Shown here: piece by piece, positions 24,731 through 33,203 of the stretch
Layout of the letters: each line of letters opens with the position of its first letter
Numbering within the stretch: the first letter of the stretch is position 1
Made by a program: the position numbers and the translations under genes
Notes under the pieces: generated by a model
What the model saw: the letters and a program-made list of their open reading frames with translations, nothing else
What the model was told of the DNA's origin: nothing
The model's database searches: none
Assembly (NCBI GenBank): GCA_021741245.1
Contig: JAIOYF010000007.1
Span: 1 to 64,000, forward strand
Direction of reading: 5' to 3'
Source of the DNA: Paracoccaceae bacterium
Lineage (GTDB): Bacteria; Pseudomonadota; Alphaproteobacteria; Rhodobacterales; Rhodobacteraceae
DNA: 64,000 bases

Positions 24731-26071
24731 TTATCCCCTCAATCTTTGTGCCAAACGGTTCTGCCGTTCCACAACTGCGGGCAGCTCTACCGTGATCAGC
24801 TGCCCATCTGCAACGACTTGTCTGCCCTCGACGAACAAATGCTTCACCCGCATCGGTCCGCAAAAGATCAGTGCCGCCACCGCGTCCCAATGGCCTGCAG
24901 CCTCTATCCCCGACACATCCCAGATCGCGATATCGGCCCGTTTGCCAACCTCGATGGAACCGCAATCGGCCCGGCCCAAGACCTGCGCGCCACCCAGCGT
25001 GGCAATCTCAAGCGCCTCACGCGCACCCATCGCATCGGCCCCGTTCGCCACGCGCTGCAAAAGCAAGGTCTGGCGTGCCTCGGCCATCAGGTTGCCTGCG
25101 TCATTGCTTGCGGCCCCGTCCACCCCCAGCCCAACCTTTACCCCCCGATCCCGCATCTGCCGCACAGGGGCGATGCCAGAGCCAAGACGGCAGTTAGAGC
25201 AGGGGCAATGCGCCACACCCGTTCCCGTTCGCGCAAAAAGATCAATCTCTTGACCGTCAAGCTTTACACAATGCGCATGCCACACATCGGGGCCGGTCCA
25301 GCCCAGATCTTCGGCATATTGTCCCGGACGCACTCCGAACTGCGACAGGCTATAGGCGATGTCTTCCTCATTCTCGGCCAAATGGGTGTGCAACATCACG
25401 CCCTTGTCCCGCGCCAAGAGGGCCGCATCGCGCATCAACTCGCGGCTGACCGAAAACGGCGAACAGGGTGCCAGTCCCACCCTGCACATCGCGCCATCCC
25501 GCGCGTCGTGAAAGGCATCGACCACGCGGATCATATCCTCCAGAATCGCGGCCTCCGCTTCAACCAGACTGTCCGGGGGCAAGCCGCCGTTACTTTCCCC
25601 GATGCTCATCGCGCCGCGCGTGGGGTGAAACCGCAGGCCCAGTTCGGCGGCTGCGTGAATCGTATCCTCCAGCCGCACGCCATCGGGGTACAAATACAGA
25701 TGGTCCGAGGTCATGGTACACCCCGACAGCGCCAGTTCGGCAAGACCCACCTGCGCGCTGACAAACATCTCATCGGGGCCAAACCGCTGCCAGATCGGGT
25801 AAAGGGTTTTCAGCCAGCCAAACAGCAAGGCATCTTGCCCGCCCGGCACGGCCCGCGTCAGGGTTTGATACAGATGGTGATGGGTGTTCACCAAACCGGG
25901 CGTCACAACGCAGCCCGTGGCCAAGACCTGCCGCGCGCCGGGCGCTGCGATCCCCGGCCCAACCGCCGCAATCTGGCCACCGCGGATCAACACATCCGCA
26001 CCTGCCAGTTCCGAGCGCGCGCCGTCCATCGTGACAATGGCATCGGCATGCTTGATCAATACTTCGGTCAT
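24731..26071 (-). CDS. 8-oxoguanine deaminase (amidohydrolase)
   Basis: A 446-residue metal-dependent deaminase. VVTPGLVNTHHHLYQTLTR has the HxH pair, VMLHTHLAENEED and WHAHCVKL the further His ligands, and VGLGVDGAASNDAGNL the catalytic Asp. The combination with LSGCTMTSDHLYLYPDG points to the 8-oxoguanine deaminase subgroup over the chlorohydrolases, but substrate is inferred. The start MTEVLI at 26071 has GGAGGG upstream. Product would be urate-like, fitting the purine genes in this window. Confidence 0.8.
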   Translation of the reverse strand: MTEVLIKHADAIVTMDGARSELAGADVLIRGGQIAAVGPGIAAPGARQVLATGCVVTPGLVNTHHHLYQTLTRAVPGGQDALLFGWLKTLYPIWQRFGPDEMFVSAQVGLAELALSGCTMTSDHLYLYPDGVRLEDTIHAAAELGLRFHPTRGAMSIGESNGGLPPDSLVEAEAAILEDMIRVVDAFHDARDGAMCRVGLAPCSPFSVSRELMRDAALLARDKGVMLHTHLAENEEDIAYSLSQFGVRPGQYAEDLGWTGPDVWHAHCVKLDGQEIDLFARTGTGVAHCPCSNCRLGSGIAPVRQMRDRGVKVGLGVDGAASNDAGNLMAEARQTLLLQRVANGADAMGAREALEIATLGGAQVLGRADCGSIEVGKRADIAIWDVSGIEAAGHWDAVAALIFCGPMRVKHLFVEGRQVVADGQLITVELPAVVERQNRLAQRLRG

Positions 26072-26182
26072 CTTGGAACCCTCCACCCCCTTCGGTGGAC
26101 GATCAGCGCAGACCGACAGAAGGGGTAAGGACTCGGGCGCCGATATCAGGGATAGCCCGTCAGGACCGCCCCGTGCAATGGG

Positions 26183-26983
26183 TCAGCCGTTCAGAATCGC
26201 CATCGCTTGGGCGTGTATCTTCGCATTGGCCGCCGCCAGAACCTGCCCGCCCTGATGGCACGGCCCGCCCTGCCAGTTGGTCACAAGCCCGCCTGCCGCC
26301 TCAATGACCGCAATCGGGGCCTGCACGTCATAGGCCTGTAGCCCTGCCTCGATCACAAGGTCGATGCTGCCCGCCGCGATCAGGCCATAGGCATAGCAAT
26401 CGGTGCCATAGCGCGTCAGCCGCGCCTTTGCAGAGACGCGGGCAAAGGCCTGGCCTTCTTGCGCCGTCCCAACCTCGGGAAAGGTGCTGAACACAATCGC
26501 TTCGGCCAGATCACGCGGGCCCCGGCATTTCAACGCAGCCTCGCCCATCGGGCCCACCACGCGCGCCACGCCAAACCCACCCTCGAACCGCTCTTTGATA
26601 TAGGGTTGGTCGATCAGCCCATAGATCGGCCCGGTCTCATCCGCGACGGAAATCAGCACCCCCCATGTGGGCGTGCCCGAAAGATACCCCCGCGTGCCAT
26701 CAATCGGATCGAGCACCCATGTCAGGCCAGAGGCACTCGGCTTGGGGCCGAATTCCTCGCCAAGGATACCATCGTCGGGCCTGCGGATCGCCAGAACCTC
26801 ACGCATCCGCAACTCAGAGTCACGATCCGCGATCGTCACCGGATCAAAGCGTTTGGTTTCCTTGTTTTCCGCCTCAAGATCGAACCGCCGAAAATGCCGC
26901 AATGTCGCCACGCGGGCGACCTCTGCCAAGGCATGTGCGGTTTCGATCAGGTCGTTCTTGGTCTGGTCAGACAACTTCGGCAT
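26183..26983 (-). CDS. Inositol monophosphatase family protein, probable histidinol-phosphatase
   Basis: A 266-residue Mg-dependent phosphatase with motifs ILGEEFG (metal Glu), WVLDPIDGTRGYLSG (DPIDGT) and IEAGLQAYDVQAPIAVIEAAGG (late metal Asp region). The Arg after DPIDGT and length match the HisN subgroup of histidinol-phosphatases, known in this order, but inositol or other phosphomonoesters are possible. The start MPKLSD at 26983 was preferred to upstream codons. Confidence 0.8.
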   Translation of the reverse strand: MPKLSDQTKNDLIETAHALAEVARVATLRHFRRFDLEAENKETKRFDPVTIADRDSELRMREVLAIRRPDDGILGEEFGPKPSASGLTWVLDPIDGTRGYLSGTPTWGVLISVADETGPIYGLIDQPYIKERFEGGFGVARVVGPMGEAALKCRGPRDLAEAIVFSTFPEVGTAQEGQAFARVSAKARLTRYGTDCYAYGLIAAGSIDLVIEAGLQAYDVQAPIAVIEAAGGLVTNWQGGPCHQGGQVLAAANAKIHAQAMAILNG

Positions 26984-27070
26984 GTGAACCCCGATTCCCA
27001 TGGGGCAACCCTGCCCCACCAAGGGCGCTATCCACGCCCCCGGCTTAGGTCAAGCCTCACCAGAAGACTT

Positions 27071-27433
27071 TCAGGCAGCGTCACTCAAAACACGGGCCAG
27101 ATCGAACAAACGACGGCGCTGTGCTTCGGGGATTGAATAGTAGGACCGCACAAGTTCAAGCGCTTCTTTGTCCGCCAGAATATCCGCTGCCGGTGCGACC
27201 GTTGCGGCACCTTCGCCCGAAAGACCCTCAAAGAAGAAAGAAATGGTCACACCCAAGGTTTCCGAGATATCCCAAAGCCGCGATGCGCTGACCCTGTTCA
27301 TTCCGGTTTCATATTTCTGAATTTGTTGAAACTTGATACCAACTTTGTCGGCAAGTTGTTGTTGGGTCATCCCCACCATCCACCGCCGATGGCGGATACG
27401 CTTTCCAACATGTGCATCTACTGGGTGTTTCAT
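27071..27433 (-). CDS. XRE/Cro-type transcriptional regulator
   Basis: A 120-residue protein with an N-terminal helix-turn-helix (RIRHRRWMVGMTQQQLADKVGIKFQQIQKYETGMNRVSASRLW) and a C-terminal tail ending in IPEAQRRRLFDLARVLSDAA. Small regulators of this kind are common in Rhodobacterales. It faces away from a quinone oxidoreductase gene across 329 bases. Targets unknown; autoregulation is plausible. Confidence 0.88.
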   Translation of the reverse strand: MKHPVDAHVGKRIRHRRWMVGMTQQQLADKVGIKFQQIQKYETGMNRVSASRLWDISETLGVTISFFFEGLSGEGAATVAPAADILADKEALELVRSYYSIPEAQRRRLFDLARVLSDAA

Positions 27434-27762
27434 TCGATACTCCGTACTGATCTAATCTACGATATTCCTAAGCAACAGGCATGCCAATATAGACTTTTCC
27501 CCACAATTCTTAAGATTTCGTCCTGTGCGTCACAAAACCCATCCTTTTGCACAGTTTGAATTGTACAAGTGGACAAAAGACTGGAGCTTCCCGTCAAGGC
27601 AGCACCGTTAACCATTAACTCGCGCCAAAAGAGTTTTCCGTATTGCATTTCACTTTGCAACACTTTCGTCGAAACTCTCGCATTCTGCGACACATATCCC
27701 GCTTGGCATCGGGCGACGGTTGCCCCTAAAACGGGGTTGCACAAGTCGAAGAGGAAAAAGTG
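27434..27762. promoter_or_regulatory. Divergent intergenic region with a CtrA-like motif
   Basis: 329 bases, AT-rich next to the regulator start. TTAACCATTAAC at 27608-27619 matches the CtrA half-site core TTAACCAT with a second TTAAC immediately following. Several short A/T tracts could hold promoters for both directions. No gene seen. Confidence 0.45.
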
Positions 27763-28725
27763 ATGCGCGCATGGCAGGTGGAAACGCTGGGGCATCCCCC
27801 GACCCTTCATCACATCGCGCAACCCGTGCCCATGCCCGGGCAAGCGCTGGTGCGCATTCACGCCTGCGGGCTGAATTTTGCTGACCTTTTGATGGGCGAT
27901 GGCAAATATCAAACCAAGCCCGCCCTGCCCTTTATCCCTGGACTGGAACTCGCGGGCGAAGTCATCGCGCTTGGCGCCGATACCACTGGCCCGACGATAG
28001 GTACGCGCGTCGCCTGCTACTCGGGTCAAGGCGGACTGGCAGACTACGGCTGCTTTGCCGCCGACCGCCTGATCAAAATCCCCAACACGATGAGCTATGA
28101 GGATGCGGCAGCATTTCTGATCGCCTACGGGACCTCACACCTCGCCCTTGACCACAAGGCCAGAGTGCAGCCGGGCGAGACCCTGTATGTGACCGGGGCG
28201 GCAGGCGGCGTCGGGCTGACAGCGGTCGAGATTGGCAAGCGCATGGGCGCGCGCGTCATCGCCTCGGCCCGTGGGGCGGATAAGCTGGCTGTTGCCCGGG
28301 CCGCGGGGGCCGACCATGTGATCGACAGCACCTCCCCCGATGTTCTGGACCAGTTGCGCACCCTTGGCGGAGTGGATGTGACCTATGATGCCGTCGGCGG
28401 CCCCGGTTTTGAGGTGGCCATGCGGGCCACCCGTCCCGATGGCCGTATATTGGCCATTGGCTTTGCCAGCGGCGATGTGCCCCTGATCAAGGCCAACCAT
28501 CTGTTGGTCAAGAACATTTCCGTCATGGGCTTTTGGTGGGGGGGCTATCTGGCCTTTGCCCCAAAGCTGCTTGATGACAGCTTGGCCACGCTGCTGACGT
28601 GGTACGCCGCCGGGGATTTGCACCCCCATGTCTCAAACATCCTTGCAATGGAAGACTTGGCGACTGGGCTGGACATGCTGCGCAATCGCAGTGCGACGGG
28701 CAAGATCGTCATTCGCATGACGTAG
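27763..28725 (+). CDS. Zinc-type NADPH:quinone oxidoreductase (MDR family)
   Basis: A 320-residue medium-chain dehydrogenase/reductase. N-terminal GroES-like part (VRIHACGLNFADLLMGDGKYQ, FIPGLELAGEV), the Rossmann motif YVTGAAGGVGLTAVEIGKRMGA and a typical late IRMT end are seen. No structural zinc cysteines, in line with quinone oxidoreductases. The start ATG at 27763 follows GAGGAAAAAG; a GTG directly before it is a weaker choice. Confidence 0.87.
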   Translation: MRAWQVETLGHPPTLHHIAQPVPMPGQALVRIHACGLNFADLLMGDGKYQTKPALPFIPGLELAGEVIALGADTTGPTIGTRVACYSGQGGLADYGCFAADRLIKIPNTMSYEDAAAFLIAYGTSHLALDHKARVQPGETLYVTGAAGGVGLTAVEIGKRMGARVIASARGADKLAVARAAGADHVIDSTSPDVLDQLRTLGGVDVTYDAVGGPGFEVAMRATRPDGRILAIGFASGDVPLIKANHLLVKNISVMGFWWGGYLAFAPKLLDDSLATLLTWYAAGDLHPHVSNILAMEDLATGLDMLRNRSATGKIVIRMT

Positions 28726-28728
28726 CGG

Positions 28729-29610
28729 TCAAGCCAATGCGGCGACAGGCCGGGCACTATGGCTGGCATAGGCGCGCCGGATAAGCGCGGCCAGTTCTTG
28801 CACGGCGACACTATGCGTCGGTTCGGCCACATAGAGATTGACCTTCATCCGTTGCAGTTCCGGCAGCGCCCCGCCGTGGCTGATGCGGTCCACATAGGGC
28901 GGCTCAGATCCGGCAAGAACGGTGTGAACTGCCAGATCCGCGCTGACGCTGGCCTCAATCGTGCGGGTGGAATCGCTTTCCACCGCCATCTGCCACGGGA
29001 TGCCAGCCTTGTCCAAAGCCGCCTGCACCCCTTGGCGAAAGATGCAATTATGCTCAAAGGCAAGCTTCAAGGGCCGCCCTTTCCACGCAATCCCACCCGG
29101 GGCCCCCACCCAGACCAAGGACAATTCGGCAAGGGTTTCGCCCTGCGGATCGGTCCCATTCTCGGTGGTCAGGATGATGTCACATTCCCCGCGCCCGAAC
29201 TGCGCCTTCAAAACGCGGGTAAAGGATGAGATCAGCGTCACCTTCATCTTCGGATAGGCCCGCGCAAAATGCTGCAACACCTGCGGGATCACCGGATAAA
29301 CGATGTCATGCGGCACGCCCAGAACGACCTCCCCCTCATGCGGATCGCGGGTCAGACGGCCCATCACCTCGTCATTCAAGGCAAGCATCTTGCGCGCATA
29401 GCCCAAAAGCAGCTCGCCCGCAGCGGTCAACGAAACCTGACGCCCGGATCGATCCAGAACCTCGACCCCCAGCATTTCCTCCAGCCGCTTGATCTGCATA
29501 GAGACCGCTGATTGCGTCAGGTTCAAAAAGCCCGAGGCGCGGGTCACCCCGCCCGCATCCGCAATGGCCACAAAGGACCTAAGGGCCGTCAGATCGAGGT
29601 TGCGAGGCAT
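28729..29610 (-). CDS. LysR family transcriptional regulator
   Basis: A 293-residue regulator. The N-terminal winged helix (LTALRSFVAIADAGGVTRASGFLNLTQSAVSMQIKRLEEMLG) and the substrate-binding domain (VVLGVPHDIVYPVIPQVLQHFARAYP) are complete. The start MPRNLDL at 29610 has AGGAA upstream. It is convergent with the quinone oxidoreductase gene. The intergenic sequence to the DUF1127 gene may carry its site. Confidence 0.9.
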   Translation of the reverse strand: MPRNLDLTALRSFVAIADAGGVTRASGFLNLTQSAVSMQIKRLEEMLGVEVLDRSGRQVSLTAAGELLLGYARKMLALNDEVMGRLTRDPHEGEVVLGVPHDIVYPVIPQVLQHFARAYPKMKVTLISSFTRVLKAQFGRGECDIILTTENGTDPQGETLAELSLVWVGAPGGIAWKGRPLKLAFEHNCIFRQGVQAALDKAGIPWQMAVESDSTRTIEASVSADLAVHTVLAGSEPPYVDRISHGGALPELQRMKVNLYVAEPTHSVAVQELAALIRRAYASHSARPVAALA

Positions 29611-29759
29611 ATCACATTTCCTGATATGAGAGTTCAAAAGCATTCACTTTCCTAATGAACCCGATTCGCCTATAGGGATCAAGTGATTTGATGACCCAAG
29701 CGGCACCCATCACGAAAGACGATGACTTTACGCCAAAACGATTCTTGAAAGGAAAGACC

Positions 29760-30002
29760 ATGTTTGCCTCGCTCCACACCGCAACGCTTGCCACGGGCCG
29801 CGTTCAGGCGGTTGGCAGCACCTCGCGCCTGTTGACTCTGGTCCGGGCAGCCCTTGCTGCAAACCGCCAGCGCCAAAGTCTTGCGCGACTTGATGATCGC
29901 ACCTTGGCCGATGTTGGCCTGACCCGTGCCCAAGCCGCAGCAGAAGCTGCCCGCCCCGCATGGGATCTGCCCGGCAATTGGCCAAACCGCTGGATCGCTT
30001 GA
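29760..30002 (+). CDS. DUF1127 domain protein
   Basis: An 80-residue protein ending in the DUF1127 motif RQRQSLARLDDRTLADVGLTRAQAAAEAARPAWDLP. AAAGGA 6 bases upstream supports the ATG at 29760 over in-frame codons at 29688. Small Arg-rich DUF1127 proteins act in RNA or phosphate/carbon physiology in other alphaproteobacteria; no specific role can be read here. Confidence 0.85.
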   Translation: MFASLHTATLATGRVQAVGSTSRLLTLVRAALAANRQRQSLARLDDRTLADVGLTRAQAAAEAARPAWDLPGNWPNRWIA

Positions 30003-30063
30003 AAAGCCTTGCAAAAATGCCTGTTGGCCGCTTGGAAAAAAAGTTGGCCGACAATGAAGGCTT
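30002..30063 (+). terminator. Possible long-loop terminator after DUF1127 gene
   Basis: AAAAGCCTT just after the stop can pair with AAGGCTTTT about 45 bases on, the second arm running into a T-rich tract. Inside, GTTGGCC occurs twice as a direct repeat. The long loop makes this a moderate call. Confidence 0.45.
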
Positions 30064-30116
30064 TTTCTCGGGAAATCCTTGAAAACCGACTATGGTGTCC
30101 CGATATCCCAACAGCA

Positions 30117-30141
30117 CCCCGTGTGTTTCTTGCACACGGGG
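30117..30141 (+). promoter_or_regulatory. 9-bp stem-loop in the leader of the BI-1 gene
   Basis: CCCCGTGTG (30117-30125) pairs perfectly with CACACGGGG (30133-30141), loop TTTCTTG. It sits 27 bases before the start codon and is not followed by a T-run, so it is more likely an RNA structure or operator than a terminator. Confidence 0.55.
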
Positions 30142-30168
30142 ACCATGTTTCAAAATCGGAGGCTTCAC

Positions 30169-30909
30169 ATGGCTGACTACACAACGATCCGTACGGCCGG
30201 CGCAGGCGCCCGTACCGAACAGATCGACGCGGGCCTACGCGCCCATATGAACAAGGTCTACGGGCTGATGTCCGTTGGCATGTTGATGACCGGCGGCGTT
30301 GCTTGGGCAGTCGGGACGTCAGATATGCTGCTGTCGATCTTCCGCAACCCTGTCACCTTGCAGCCCAATATCCTTGGCTGGGTGGTCATGTTTGCGCCGC
30401 TGATCATGGTGTTTGCTTTTGGCGCCGTGCTGAATCGCCTGTCGGTTGCCGCAGCCCAATTGTTCTTCTACGCCTATGCCGCTGTGATGGGCCTGTCGCT
30501 GGCCTGGATCTTCAAGGCCTTCACCGGCGTGTCGATCGCGCAGACCTTCTTGATCACCTCAATCGCCTTCGCGGGCCTGTCGCTTTATGGCTATACCACC
30601 AAGAAGAACCTGTCAGGGATGGGCACCTTCCTGATGATGGGCCTGATCGGTCTGCTCGTGGCGATGGTCGTGAACATCTTCCTCGCCTCCTCGGCGCTGG
30701 CCTTTGCGATCTCGGTCATTGGCGTGCTGATCTTCGCTGGTCTCACCGCCTATGACACGCAGTCCATCAAGAACGAGTATCTGCAACATGCGATGGCCGC
30801 CGATCAAGAGTGGCTGGGCAAGTCGGCGATCATGGGCGCCCTGCGCCTGTACCTCGACTTCATCAACATGTTCATGTTCTTGCTACAATTCCTCGGCAAC
30901 CGCGAGTGA
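30169..30909 (+). CDS. BI-1/YbhL family integral membrane protein
   Basis: A 246-residue protein with seven hydrophobic segments, beginning after MADYTTIRTAGAGARTEQIDAGLRAHMNKVYGLM. The late FAGLTAYDTQSIKN carries the conserved Asp associated with pH-dependent Ca2+ leak in the Bax-inhibitor family. GGAGG 7 bases upstream fixes the start at 30169. Cellular role in bacteria is unclear; a strong terminator follows. Confidence 0.9.
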   Translation: MADYTTIRTAGAGARTEQIDAGLRAHMNKVYGLMSVGMLMTGGVAWAVGTSDMLLSIFRNPVTLQPNILGWVVMFAPLIMVFAFGAVLNRLSVAAAQLFFYAYAAVMGLSLAWIFKAFTGVSIAQTFLITSIAFAGLSLYGYTTKKNLSGMGTFLMMGLIGLLVAMVVNIFLASSALAFAISVIGVLIFAGLTAYDTQSIKNEYLQHAMAADQEWLGKSAIMGALRLYLDFINMFMFLLQFLGNRE

Positions 30910-30931
30910 CGCGACACCCCTGAACACAGAC

Positions 30932-30960
30932 AAAGGCCGGTCGCAAGACCGGCCTTTTTT
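30932..30960 (+). terminator. Intrinsic terminator after BI-1 gene
   Basis: AAAGGCCGGTC/GACCGGCCTTT, an 11-bp stem with a GCAA loop, followed by TTT. It also covers the last bases of the opposing acetyltransferase gene and can serve both strands. Confidence 0.92.
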
Positions 30961-31484
30961 CATAGCTGGCGCTGCATCGGAACGGCTGGAAAGACGATGC
31001 CGGGGCCAAGCGGCACGTCCACTTCCGCGCCCATCACCACAAAGCCCTGCGCGGCATAGAAGGGCACCGCCGTCCGCGTCGAAAGACACTCCATCCGCCG
31101 CACTCCCGCTATACGCGCAGCCCCCAGCACCTCGGCCATGATCGCCGCAGCAATCCCCTTTCGCAAAGCCGCAGGGTCGGTTACCAGATGCCGCACATGG
31201 CCCGTGCCTGCCAACTGTTGCCCAGAAGCGGCGCCCTCCGTCGCAGGGGCGGCAAGGCTCCAGCCGCCCGCGCCAAGGATCCGCCCTGCAAGGTCCACAA
31301 CGACATAATACCGCCCCGAGGCCAGCAAAGACGGCCGCGCCCTTGCAATGACCGGCAAGGCCGTGACCATCACCGAAGGCGGATAATCAGGCGCAAGAAG
31401 CCGCGGATAGCTGCGCGCCAAAAGTGCGTCGACACCAGACAGATCATCGGTCAAAGCCACGCGAAGGGTGAGGGTCCGCTCCAT
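30960..31484 (-). CDS. GNAT family N-acetyltransferase
   Basis: A 174-residue acetyltransferase. The segment VRHLVTDPAALRKGIAAAIMAEVLGAARIAGVRRMECLSTRTAVPFYAAQGF holds the acetyl-CoA binding motif (R-x-x-G-x-A/G) and the closing YxxxGF. Substrate unknown. Ends at the terminator of the convergent BI-1 gene. Confidence 0.85.
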   Translation of the reverse strand: MERTLTLRVALTDDLSGVDALLARSYPRLLAPDYPPSVMVTALPVIARARPSLLASGRYYVVVDLAGRILGAGGWSLAAPATEGAASGQQLAGTGHVRHLVTDPAALRKGIAAAIMAEVLGAARIAGVRRMECLSTRTAVPFYAAQGFVVMGAEVDVPLGPGIVFPAVPMQRQL

Positions 31485-31542
31485 CCGTCAAAGCTAGGGG
31501 TGCCACGCGCAAAGAAAAGCCCGATCCGCGCGCCCCAAATGC

Positions 31543-31564
31543 AAAAGGCCGCCCAAGGGCGGCC
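31543..31564 (-). terminator. Intrinsic terminator of rpmG
   Basis: On the minus strand GGCCGCCC/GGGCGGCC (8-bp perfect stem, 2-base loop) is followed by TTTT, 26 bases after the rpmG stop. Confidence 0.85.
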
Positions 31565-31589
31565 ATCGCACAAAGAAACATACAAGATC

Positions 31590-31757
31590 TTACTTGATCT
31601 TGCCTTCTTTGTACTCAACATGCTCCCGCTTGACGGGGTCATATTTGCGCACAGTCATCTTCTCGGTCATGGTGCGGGCGTTCTTCTTGGTCACATAGAA
31701 GTGCCCCGTGCCCGCCGTCGAGTTCAGACGGATCTTAATCGTCGCCGGTTTTGCCAT
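31590..31757 (-). CDS. rpmG: 50S ribosomal protein L33
   Basis: A 55-residue protein, [20 protein letters not shown] to [14 protein letters not shown]. It is the cysteine-free, zinc-independent form (no CxxC). The start at 31757 fits the family; in-frame codons upstream to 31841 are unrelated. Ribosomal large-subunit protein near the E site. Confidence 0.97.
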   Translation of the reverse strand: MAKPATIKIRLNSTAGTGHFYVTKKNARTMTEKMTVRKYDPVKREHVEYKEGKIK

Positions 31758-31947
31758 AGTCGTCTCTCCTGAATCGGGGAAACACCGTTGCCCCAGCACA
31801 TCTTTGAAGCCGCTTTTTACTGGTAGCTCCGGCAGAGTCAACAGCCAAACGTTTTGCAGCCAAATCTAAATGCGCGCCTGCGGCGCAAGACTCTTTATCT
31901 CGCCTCTGTGGCATCGCCACAACCGGCTCGGCGTTGCCTCCGGCGGG

Positions 31948-32035
31948 GATATTTATCAACAGATGAGGCGATTTCATCTGTTTGTAAATATCCTGGGGGT
32001 GAGGCGCGGCACGCGCCGAGGGGGCAAAGCCCCCT
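31948..32035. repeat. Repeat family B, copy 1: large inverted repeat plus GC hairpins
   Basis: Two arms of the motif face each other: GATATTTATCAACAGATGA (31948-31966) and TCATCTGTTTGTAAATATC (31974-31992), 17 of 19 pairing. They are followed by GGGGG-TGAGGCGC/GCGCC and GGGGGCAAAGCCCCC hairpins. It lies between the 3' end of the RNase P RNA and rpmG and could act as the 3' boundary of that RNA. Confidence 0.8.
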
Positions 32036-32051
32036 AAGGTTCGAATAAAAT

Positions 32052-32470
32052 GCGCGGATGGCCTATAAGCCGGATTTTGTCCAAGGCTTGCGCCTCTGGA
32101 TGACCATTCCTCTGCCCCCGCCGTTACCGACGGGATCTAGCTGCCAACCCGGGCCTCCGGGCTGAAGTGTCCCTGCGGCGGTATCGAATGGCCTTGCGGC
32201 CCCCGACCTGCCCCGCGTGAGGCCCCTATTCGGCATTGCTCCGGGTGGGGCTTGCCGTGCCGTCCCGGTTGCCCGGTCCGCGGTGGGCTCTTACCCCACC
32301 GTTTCACCATCACCCCCAGTGATCCGCAAGCGAACCGCGGGGGCAGACTCTTCTCTGTGGCGCTTTCCCTGGGGTTACCCCCGCCGGGCGTTACCCGGCA
32401 CCCTTCCTTCATGGAGTCCGGACTTTCCTCGCACCCGCAAGCGGGCACGCGGTCATCCAGCCATCCGCGC
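32052..32470 (-). ncRNA. rnpB: RNase P RNA
   Basis: A bacterial type A RNase P RNA on the minus strand. The P1 helix is formed by 32461-32470 and 32052-32061. Near the 5' end is GAGGAAAGTCCGGACTCC (the universal P4/J3-4 region), and near the 3' end ACAAAATCCGGCTTATAGG (P4 partner). It starts about 10 bases after the amidase stop, so its promoter must lie in or before that gene unless it is processed from a longer transcript. Confidence 0.97.
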
Positions 32471-32480
32471 GAGCCGGGGC

Positions 32481-33203
32481 TTACGCCTGCGCATCGCCTG
32501 CGTCAACGGACAAACGTGCAACCTGTTGGATCACGGCCATATCTTGGGCGTCAAGCGCGCCGGTCGCCCAAGGGCGAAACCGCAAGCGAACGGCCGCCAG
32601 CAAGACCTCATCCGGCACCGCCATGCCATAGCCTGCGCCTGCGGCAAAGGCGCGAAACGCCGCCCCGTCCACCTGCCCTGCCCCGTTCATCTGGCCTGCC
32701 GAATCCGGCCAGATCGACAAGCCGAGACGCGCCAGACGCCGCCAGTCAAACCTTGGCCCCGGATCGCCCTTGCGCGCAGGGGCCATGTCGGAATGCCCAA
32801 TCACACGATGTGCAGGAATGTGCCACCGGGTCATGAGTCCGCGCAACACAGCCTCGAGGGCCACCATCTGGGGTTCAGGAAAGGGGTGATTGCCGCGGTT
32901 GGCAAGCTCAATGCCAATGGAATGGCTGTTCACATCCGTGATCCCGGCCCACTCCCCCACCCCGGCATGCCAGGCGCGCGCGGCCTCGGGCACCAGCGCT
33001 TCGGCCTCACCCCGCTCGGATATCAGCCAATGTGCGGACACCTCTGCATCGGGGTCGCAGAGCCGTTGCCGCGCGGCGGAACAGGTCTGCATCGCCGTGT
33101 AGTGAATGACAATTATCGAAGGGAGTACCCCGCCACGCCTTTCGCCAAAATTGGGGGAAGGCCACGTCAAGCCATCCCCGTCATCGGCCCCAGCCACGGG
33201 CAT
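32481..33203 (-). CDS. N-acetylmuramoyl-L-alanine amidase (AmpD/AmiD type)
   Basis: A 240-residue zinc amidase with IIVIHYTAMQT (zinc His), SAHWLISERGE, ARAWHAGVGEW (second His), SIGIELANRGNHPF and VIGHSDMAPARKGDPGPRFDW (third His and DPG). A C-terminal helical part resembles a peptidoglycan-binding domain. No clear signal peptide. The start ATG directly follows the stop of the lipoprotein gene; the true start could be a few codons later. Confidence 0.9.
   Translation of the reverse strand: MPVAGADDGDGLTWPSPNFGERRGGVLPSIIVIHYTAMQTCSAARQRLCDPDAEVSAHWLISERGEAEALVPEAARAWHAGVGEWAGITDVNSHSIGIELANRGNHPFPEPQMVALEAVLRGLMTRWHIPAHRVIGHSDMAPARKGDPGPRFDWRRLARLGLSIWPDSAGQMNGAGQVDGAAFRAFAAGAGYGMAVPDEVLLAAVRLRFRPWATGALDAQDMAVIQQVARLSVDAGDAQA

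Noticed and set aside
29975-30002. End of the DUF1127 gene (WDLPGNWPNRW) resembles the start of the 39-bp element
   Set aside because: Only about ten bases match, there is no stem and no GAGAGGG flank, and a WD-LP ending is normal for DUF1127 proteins.
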